In this document: positions 55,963 through 64,000 of the stretch, piece by piece | How the letters are laid out: the number at the start of each line of letters is the position of its first letter | How positions within the stretch are numbered: position 1 is the stretch's first letter | Source of the DNA: Dryococelus australis | Lineage: Eukaryota > Arthropoda > Insecta > Phasmatodea > Phasmatidae | DNA length: 64,000 nucleotides | Assembly (NCBI GenBank): GCA_029891345.1 | Contig: CM057006.1 | Span: 42,073,056-42,137,055 of the forward strand | Direction of reading: 5' to 3' | Notes under the pieces: generated by a model | The model's input: the letters and a program-made list of their open reading frames with translations, nothing else | The model's database searches: none | What the model was told of the DNA's origin: nothing | Program-made: the position numbers and the translations under genes

Positions 55963-58094
55963 AGTATTTGTTACTATGACTGCAGATAAAAGAAAAATCT
56001 TGGATTGTACATAAAATTATTTTAAAAAATATAAAGTGTAAATTTTTATTCTAAAAAAAAAATGACCACATATAATGCGTACAAGTTGAACAATGTTTGT
56101 TACGAATATGAAATAATTAATTATTTGTTATCCATCACTATAAACACGCAGCGTATCATGCAGTGCCACTTTCTCGATACGATTACCTGAAAGCCAACTT
56201 GTTAGTTAAAAAATAATTTCTTCTCTTAAAACACATGCAGCCATTCCAGCGGAAAATGTACTCGTTTTGGCATTCACGCACTTGCACGGACTGCGAAGTC
56301 GCATTTCTTTTTGCATTCGAAAAACAAAGAAAAGTAAGTTGGCTTATGGCTCGGCGACATTGGCAGCCGAGAGACCCTGCATGCAAGACGTGTGTAGACA
56401 GTATGTATTATAATGACGCTATATTCGAGACATGTGAAGTAGCACGATATTTATGTTCCTAGGTATCCATCCACCTCTATCTCCCCACGTTTTCGAGGGT
56501 AAGAAAAGTTTTTGTCTCTTCCATGTTTCAATCTGCGTCAACCTTTGCGTTTGTGATTAGGCGAGATGGATAATGTTGGTGCCCCGTTGGAAGCATTTTG
56601 ATCTATGCTGTGAGGGGTGATGGTGTGGGGAATCTTATGAAACGTTGTCAACATTATGTATAAATCCTCAACGGTTTCACACGCGAGTTTGATTAAAATT
56701 TAAAACGTTGCATGCTGCAGTTTGCAGGTAGTTTTAAGTAATGATTTGATTTCATGTTGGTTATTTTTAATGCTCAAGTGTGTGTTAGTATGCAGGGTAC
56801 GCTTTGAACGTCATACTTGTGACTTTCTGTAAGTAGCGTAAAATGGTCTCGATATTTTCTTGGCATGTACATTTTAAATTTATATCGAATATTTTGTAGG
56901 TATCTTTTCTTCATGTTCTCGCATAGACGCTAAGTTTCGGAGCAGTGGGATCGGGTGGATGACTGCGGTAGCAAGAGAATGAAAGCAATCACCGCGATCG
57001 ATACACAGACCAGGGGGTTTATTGTAAGTTATTCGTTAATTTTTCGTTTTCGTCAAGTTGCGAAAGCTCTCTTAACGAATAAAATCTTCGAGAAAGGGAA
57101 TTTGGTATTCTTAAGTCATAATTCGTTACAACCGAGACTTCGGCAATGTTCGGGTTTTCGTTTGTGAATGACTGCAGGGTGGCAACACTATGTATATGAA
57201 CTTGAACTGTTTTTATGAGATTTTGTTTGTAAATTTTGATTAATTAAGATTGAAAATATTGATAAACAAAAGCAGGAAAGAAATTGAAATATTTTGTTTT
57301 CTTCAGGCGTGTTTTAAACATTAGCATTAAATACATAATATGTTATAGGAAAAAGGTATATTTCGTTCGTCAAGTGTGTCAGATTTGCTGACGACATTGT
57401 ACTATCTTGTAACTCGGCTGGACGCATGATATATTACAAATAAAGCAGACAGAACTTTGGTTGTTACACGTCTGAAGAATTTTATCATTTTGTTGTTTTT
57501 GCTGCAAGCTTTTTACGATCAAGCATTTTCCTCTGTTATTTGTAATACCAACACTATAAAATAGTGATGGACAACAGACTAGTCGCTGTTGTGTTTCTCG
57601 CTGGTTGTATTAATATCAATGTATGAATTTTCACACAATTATTTTCAAGAGATAGTATTTTGGTTGTAAACCACCAAGGATTATTTACAATTTAGCGCTA
57701 CCTATCTTGTGATTTACGAACTACATTGTTCAAATCAAATATTTTGAGTAAATCGGTGTTTACGGTCTCTTATTTCATTATGAACAACTGTGATAATCTA
57801 ATAAATTCCCTCACAACAGCCAGCCTTCACTGCTGCTTAGATAGTTCACAAAATTAAAACAGAAAGTTTAATTGGTGCTTTAAAAATATTTTTTTCTGAA
57901 ATATATTTTTATGTTCCTGTAACGCTTGAAGGCACATTACATCCCTACCCTAATCTTTCACAGTCCGAAATAATATTCTGTTTCACACACCAGCCAAGTT
58001 TTTATAGTAAAACTCGGCAACGAGGCACCAAAGGGCTTCCTTTTCGTTTCGAGTTTCTTAACGAACATAGGTTTCTTTTATTTCGGTAGGTATA
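55963..58094. other. unassigned non-coding sequence
   Basis: No repeat relation. Opposing frames at 56183-56462 and a plus frame at 56955 have no recognisable domain. Confidence 0.35.
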
Positions 58095-58331
58095 GGCTGT
58101 TCACGGTAAAGTGAGCACTTTTTGAGGCCTTAATTACTTTTTTATTTCAGCCATATTTTATCCTTTGACTACCTTTTAAAATAAATATAGCAATGTAAGT
58201 AGTAAACGCAGTGTGTAGATTCCACCGTACTCGAAAGTTAACGTCTTAAGGCTAAATTGAAATATATTTATCGACTGTTATTCGAAATGAGAGGGCTTTC
58301 ATAAGTGCTCACTTTACCGTGAATAGCCTAT
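58095..58331 (+). mobile_element. Family A2 MITE, complete
   Basis: Starts GGCTGTTCACGGTAAAGTGA and ends CTCACTTTACCGTGAATAGC plus CTA. TA lies on both sides. Among the best-preserved A2 copies. Confidence 0.9.
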
Positions 58332-61300
58332 ACTGAATTACTGACTGGATGAAATGTGGATACACCCACTTTGTTTTAGATCATCGTACCAGCCGGTGCT
58401 GTCATTGAAAGATCCGCAAAGTATCTTGGTAAAACTTTTTTTTTTTTTTTTTTGGGAAGTAAGATGAAGTGGCCCTGTAGCAAGATTGTCCTAAGTAACT
58501 GGATTTATCGGATGGTTATTGGCAATACTACCGCACTACACATGTGGCACAAAAACTGCACTGAAAATTTGTTTCCCCAGCAGCGCAAAGTTTTGTCATG
58601 TGACAGTTCGCTCCATCTCTGAGCATGAACAGTGGACACCGTTCGGTTGATCGCTTTTACACACCGATGGATTTTCATCTGCTTGTTATTGTCTCCTGGA
58701 CCGTGTTCTAAATGCTGGTGGTATAAGTATGCGAGTGATACTTACGACCTGTGCATCACGGTCGTACAAAGTATTTCTCATATAGCTAGAATTGTTTTTG
58801 TTTGTAATATTCCTCGTATTCAATGAAAACTTCTCGAGAAATTTATTCTACAGTGCCTTGAGTTAATTCGGTAGCCACCGTAATTCCTGGTGGAGTTCTC
58901 CAAGTAGCAGCCTTTTAAAAACTTATATTTCCACTATTGCTAAGTGTTTTATGAAATCAGCTGCATCGTAAACTTTTACATATAAGATTTAATAATATTT
59001 TTTTAAGGTTTTTATGTAGTTTTCTTAACGTGAATGTGTCATCATCTCACAAATATATAAATTTTGTAATTAAGTAACTTTTGACATTAGCGCACAAGTT
59101 TTTCTCTCCTTTCTTCGTGATTTCGTGGTTTATATGTTAGTTCTGCTTGGCTGTGGACGTTTATTGGTAGTCATATTTGAAGTAAAATTGAGTACAGTTC
59201 TTCTTTTCGGTAAAGAGATGCGACTTAGTTGCCTGAGCGTTGCTGACAAACCATCGCAAGATTCCAGGTTCTAAACTTGGGCAAAGGTCGTGCTAAAATT
59301 AACCATAATCTGAGCAGTACACTTTCTGTAAAATAGTGCTTGTTAAAGTCACACGTAGCCATGTGCACAGCCATTGCATGATTGCATTCCGATTGTACAG
59401 TTTTTTAACTTTCCTGTACGAGAAACAGTGCGTAGTCAATCACAGTTCACATTTAGTACTGTGCAAGGTATACTTAGTGTCATAAACTTACATTTCCTAC
59501 CACGAAATTCGTTTGATTATAGCCATGTTTTTATAACCTTTTTTATTAATAAATCAAAATAAGTGAGAAAATAAGCGAAGTTTAGGGAATGTTTATAGTG
59601 ATGTCTGTATAAACGAAAATACAGTGGAAAGTTATTTACGCTACAAGTTAACCAACTTTAAACACTCTCCTAATTATTGTTGTTGAAGTGTATTTTTTTG
59701 ATAATGAATACAAACATTTGGCTTTTTTTAACCAGTGATAACAAAGGGTTTTTATTATATATGTAGAAATGTTTATAGCTATGTTTATTTCAATTGCCTT
59801 GAGAGCGTTCTAGAGTTTAGAATTTTTTTTTCTACATTTTTATATTTTACTTTTTCGTTTGAATTGAAATAATAGTCCGTAAAAAGTGTAAGACAGTGCG
59901 GAATGACTAACTAGCTACACGAATTTTATTAAATTTTTATCTTTTTTCGTACAAATCCGAAAATTGAACAAAATTAATACGTTAGGATAAGTTCAGAATA
60001 GTTTTTCATGTTATTAGAATGTCATTAAGGTTTTTTTAGTGTGGGATTTCAACGAAATTGCAACACGCCAGTAAATTGACTTCAATAACTACTTCAGCGA
60101 AAACCAAATTCTGTGTTGAATTAACTTATTGAAATTTGCAGGAATCACGATATTTCGTTAAAATTCCCATATGTACGCTAAAAAGATTATGAATCATATT
60201 TATAAAATTACCCAATATTTTAACTAAATTGTATTTGATATCATGTCACAAAACCGTAAGATATCAAACTCTATAACATTCATTTTGGCCTTTCAACAGA
60301 CTTAATCAAATCGTCATAAAAAAACATTTCCCACGTACCTACGTACCTTACAGAATGACAGCTTTTCAGTTGTCGATCCACATTTTTTAAATACAAATTG
60401 TGTCGTACCCGTTATTACTTTTAAGTGTAACGCACATCTTAATTGTATGCAAGACGACATTCTTTTGTCAGGGGTAACGTACACCTTAATTTTCTAAGGT
60501 GTGGCGTTCCTTAACGTTTTATAAGTTTGCGAAGTTCCTCTTAAATTCGATTAGTAAGTTATGTCGCTTTGAACTATAAGTTTAAGAGGGCGTTACGTGG
60601 GGTGCATAATTAATCATATTGTGCTGCTTTAGATGTAGAGGATGTCGAGTTCTGGCCCGTTATCGCAGAACAGGCTCAGTCGAAGCAGCCTGTGTGCAAA
60701 TCAAAGCAGACAAGTTTCCTCGCAGAGCCATTGCAAACGTCCATTTAAAACTGGTGTGCTAGTTCGTTGTTATTTTCAAACTCTGCCGAGCTGAAAAATA
60801 AATTATTTTAGTGATTATTTTAGTAAAACTAAACTTAATTAATTAAATATATAACTTGCAGTAGTGAGAGGCAGTTAACATATATTAAACGGCTTTTGCC
60901 AGTATGTTGTGCTTTTCATTCGTTAGCCACTATTTTTATGTTAAATATTTTGAGATTTGTTATTTTATCATTTTCAGAATAAACTAAAGTGCTTACATAA
61001 TGGAATTAAAAACCTACTTATTCAAACTAATTAAAAGCCTTCAGATATTGGCTTTGGCAATAACGTAGTATATTGGCTGTATGTTTAGTTTTAAGCGGTT
61101 TTTGTGTTGTTGACTTAATTCACCAATGAGGGAATTTACATATTTTTACTTTTTGCTCATCAACTGACAACCGTATTCATAATCATTTTCAAATAAGTTA
61201 GTTAGTTTTTACCTAATACCTTTAATTATTCACCTCGTATTTTTCGAGGTAGATTCCTTACATTATTGCAATAATTATCGCATATCAAGTAGATATAAAA

Positions 61301-62445
61301 ATAAATGTAAATTTTGTATTTGTAATTTGTAAACACAACTACGGTAGATACGTGCAAGTTTACACAAAATATTCTTAACAGTCCAGAGAGTACTAGAAGT
61401 CTTTGGTGAAAATACATAAATGTATGGCTTAGTAAATATAATGTTAATAATGTTAATTTATACATTTCGAAGTGTGTGTAAAACACACCCACTTCCTCTA
61501 TTGAAACCATAAATTTTGTATTTTTACTGATACAAGGGTCGTTGTATTAACACCTGATGTCAGTGTAGTTGTACACCTTCCATTGTGTAATTTTCCAGTC
61601 TCCGTTTGTGTGTGCACTTGCATTACATTTAGGGGCATCTGTGAACGTATATTTACATAAACATATTCTCGGTAATTTTACATTTTTCTGTAATTTGCTA
61701 AAAGGAGTGCAGTATTTTAAATTTTACTCTAATTACTCTAATGTTCCTAGGAATCCTGATATAATTACATGTATTTGTATAAACGTGCAATCTAGCGGTA
61801 GGGTGTCGAACTACTTCGAACACCATTTGTGTTATCGAAAGGAAAATTTTACTTCCTCTGATGGGATATGCTGTGTATTTTGCATATAACTACCTATATC
61901 TGAAGCTGTTATCCTCATATTAGAGATAAGTGTTTTATAATTCTGTTAAACTAACAATTTATAAAACGGAGTACAACAACGGGAAGATTTTAAAACTACA
62001 CATACATAGTATGTGAAATAACATGACGCAGTTGTAAAAGTGGATTTACTGACGGTAAAATTCCTAAGTAAAACGGTGAAAAATTTACAGAAATTGTGTA
62101 TTCACGCGTTTAGTTAATCCACGATTTTAGTTTTGTTGAAGTGAAAAAAAGACACACTGTGGTGAAATTGCAATTGCGACGCCTGTGTGAATTTACTACC
62201 CATGGAGAAAAAATACACGAATGATGCAGTTTATTTTCTGCTAAATATTAATTGTAATTTTACACCATCATATGTCAAATTACTTCTACTACGTACGTGT
62301 TATTTTACTAATTTATAGGACAAATTTACTTGGACGTAGAGTTAAAAAAAATCATTGACATGAACGTGTAAAATACATCGACTTCAGTGAAGATGCTTCT
62401 GCCTTATACATTTTGTGTAAAATTACACTTTTCTTTACGTTGTGG
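58332..62445. other. long AT-rich non-coding stretch
   Basis: A T run lies at 58438-58454. A tRNA-like segment at 59223-59290 (+) has TTAGTTGCCTGAGCG and CCAGGTTCTAAACTTGG in A- and B-box positions but no acceptor stem. The minus frame 61226-61510 and plus frame 61569-61889 are AT-driven and lack domains. No gene is supported. Confidence 0.35.
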
Positions 62446-62578
62446 ATGGCATATGAATAAAGTGGCTAGGCCTAGGGCAGTGTTAATTTTACATATGGCG
62501 GAGGTATAGAACATTTGTGATACGCAGATTCTAAGCAGGGCTTTAAAATGTGATCAATTAATTGCGAATAGCCCATGG
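62446..62578 (+). mobile_element. Family A1 MITE, 3' fragment
   Basis: GGCATATGAATAAAGTGGCT through GTTAATTTTACATATGGCGG to GCAGGGCTTTAAAATGTGAT and GCGAATAGCCCA matches the last third of A1. Confidence 0.7.
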
Positions 62579-62723
62579 CATATGGAGGCTTAATACACAA
62601 GCACACATTGGGGCTTCGTGTGACTCAGTGTAGCGTAGTTCAGGCCTGCTCCACACGCACGCACGAGCGAGCGAGTACGCACATTGAAGCGCAGTATTCG
62701 CAGTCAGTATAGACGCGGTAGGC

Positions 62724-63044
62724 ATGATGAACGCACGATTGCCCTTAGATTTTTGTTCGGAATCAGATTCATATTTCTAAATGGAAACCGTAAAGCTACT
62801 GTATGATAATCACAGAAGATGAAAATTATTTTGGCGTAGTGAATATATGGAAAATAGAGGTACACATGGAATGTTTATCTTAACAAATGAATTATCCGAT
62901 TCGAAATTCAGAAACTACTGTCGTCTTACTAGACAACAATTCGAGGAAGTGCATAGTATGATTGACGAAGAGATCAGTTCGGAGGGCTGCAACGCACAAA
63001 AACCAATTGGGACCAGAGAGAAACTAGCCGTTTTCTTAATGTAG
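62724..63044 (+). pseudogene. Harbinger transposase (HARBI1-like) N-terminal region, broken
   Basis: A single frame from the ATG at 62724 runs to 63044 with two in-frame stops (TAA 62778-62780, TGA 62820-62822). The intact part, from 62823, has WRSEYMENRGTHG, then FRNYCRLTRQQFEEVHSMI and a PIGTREKLAVFL stretch. These match the helical region that precedes the DDE nuclease domain in PIF/Harbinger transposases (family pattern: W..R...R...G....L, F..Y.RM....F..L, I...ERLAV.LRFLA). The frame ends just before the usual RFLATG, at TTAATGTAGG, which could hide a splice donor. No DDE catalytic residues are found between here and the opposing gene at 63312, so the catalytic domain is missing or outside the window. 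Confidence 0.6.
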
Positions 63045-63311
63045 GATCGTATAGTAAAATAAAATAGTATGTAATTATGTTAAGAGAATGTGTATGTAAC
63101 ATTACATAATGCAGTAAAAACCTATCTAGTACACATTTTGACTGATTTAATGCAATGGTGTGACTAGTAATAAACAAATATTAATACAGAATGAAATGCA
63201 TTTTATATATTTTAAAGGTTAGAGTGATATAGACTTAGCGAACGTAGGCTAATTGCAACAATAATTCCATATATGTATATAAGAAAATGTAAAATAGCCT
63301 GGACATGGTTC
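63045..63311. other. spacer between the two Harbinger genes
   Basis: AT-rich sequence with no coding signal on either strand. A possible splice donor (AAT/GTAGGATC) lies at its left edge. Confidence 0.4.
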
Positions 63312-64000
63312 TTACTGTACTGTATGACCAGAGAAAGGGATGTTATGGATTACAGTTTCAGATCCCACAGCGAAGTCATATTGCTGCACGTTTTCACTGT
63401 ACATATTACACACACTCGGGGGATAACTAGAAGAAGCTCCTGGTACACTTGCCGTTGACATGCTGGTAGGAGATACGTAAAATTGTGCTTCTTCTTCTGC
63501 AGATACAGCGTCGAAAAGTTTTCTCCTGATAACAAATTGCGATTGTTGCGGCATTTTGGAAGTTGAATTATTCATAGATAGCAAAATTGATACAACGCAT
63601 CTTTCTCTTAAGTCATACTTTAATAAACTTCTTGCCTTAGTTGCCTTCTTCCATGTATTCCCGTAGAGACATTAACGTTTTTCGTGTAGGGACCATCTGA
63701 TGACCGTTTCTTTTTTTATGTTCATATCTCCTAACGAATGACATCGTTTACTTGCATTGGCAACACCTGTATGCGGAAGTGTTACTGTGGGCACATTCTC
63801 TGCCGCATTTTGTTCAAGGTTTGTGTCCTCTTGAGTTTGTACAATACTATCTTCCAAATCTTCATCCATGTCATCGTCCTGGCTGTGGACGACGTTTGAT
63901 GACGTTGGTCTGCTTGCCGTGTACGGCAGTAAAAATTCCATATGTGTTTGGTACTTCAGTGGTTTGATGTCAATGTGACCAGAGCCACTTTTAGGTTGCA
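63312..64000 (-). pseudogene. MADF/BESS-type accessory protein of the Harbinger element, partial
   Basis: Runs in from the right edge on the minus strand. The visible part starts PKSGSGHIDIKPLKYQTHME, then FLLPYTASRPTSSNV, typical of the C-terminal half of a MADF (Myb/SANT-like) domain. An acidic linker (DDDMDEDLEDSIVQTQ) follows. The frame then meets a TAA at 63672-63674. An alternative frame there reads SLREYMEEGN, a motif common in this family, and the first frame resumes with LLSMNNSTSKMPQQSQFVIR, RKLFDAV, a BESS-like helix. So at least one frameshift or stop breaks the gene. In the family the protein helps the transposase bind the ends and enter the nucleus. It ends at 63312. Confidence 0.6.

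Larger units (their letters stand above)
62608..64000. mobile_element. PIF/Harbinger transposon, left part
   Basis: Two opposed coding pieces typical of Harbinger elements lie here: a nuclease-type transposase N-terminus (+) and a MADF/BESS DNA-binding protein (-). The left end probably lies near GGGGCTTCGTGTGACTCAG (62610), but the matching TIR and 3-bp TSD would be outside the window. The element is cut by the window edge. Confidence 0.6.

Noticed and set aside
61226..61510. 94-codon hydrophobic minus-strand frame
   Set aside because: AT-rich composition yields Leu/Phe/Tyr/Ile-rich frames; no initiation context or domain.

Overview
The window looks like repeat-rich, gene-poor nuclear DNA of an arthropod, most likely an insect with a large transposon-laden genome. 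It is AT-rich, with long homopolymers and microsatellites, many MITE copies and tRNA-derived SINE fragments, and no ordinary host gene that I can support. No rRNA, intact tRNA, CRISPR array or bacterial-type operon is visible. A species cannot be named from the sequence; a large-genome insect lineage is only a guess.

Two regions carry recognisable transposon proteins. (1) About 18.04-30.51 kb is bounded by inverted repeats of roughly 0.75-0.83 kb. Inside its left half is a decayed, minus-strand, protein-primed family B DNA polymerase of Maverick/Polinton type, with exonuclease and palm motifs still readable across several broken frames (20.1-23.08 kb). A broken acidic ORF with a TATA-like box lies upstream of it. 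The rest of the element (about 23.9-29.66 kb) has no recognisable integrase, ATPase, protease or capsid gene. (2) At the right edge (about 62.6-64.0 kb) is part of a PIF/Harbinger transposon: the N-terminal exon of a broken DDE transposase (+) faces a MADF/BESS-type accessory protein (-) that runs off the window.

The rest is a palimpsest of small non-autonomous elements, named here for reference. Family A1 (about 420 bp) and family A2 (about 240 bp) share the TIR GGCTGTTCACGGTAAAGTGA. Family B (about 425 bp) has unlike but related ends. Family C is a 190-bp foldback. A, B and C share a C-T/C-A/G-TTCACG core and appear to insert at TA. There is also a TTAA-flanked, fully palindromic MITE (10.53-10.91 kb). 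Further families are D (7.3 and 42.2 kb), E (1.4 and 43.5 kb), F (inside a B at 16.0 kb), G (14.2, 34.5 and 49.6 kb) and H (33.4-34.4 kb, many ACTGATTC motifs). Repeated nesting (E, A2 and a LINE tail in B; D in B; A1 in B; F in B; a SINE in B; A1 in G) gives a relative chronology in which B and G are old and A1, D, E and F are younger.

Long stretches (35.3-37.0, 40.2-42.2, 44.1-46.3, 56.0-58.1 and 58.3-62.4 kb) show only AT-rich non-coding sequence. All family relations, identities and boundaries were judged by eye; none was computed.
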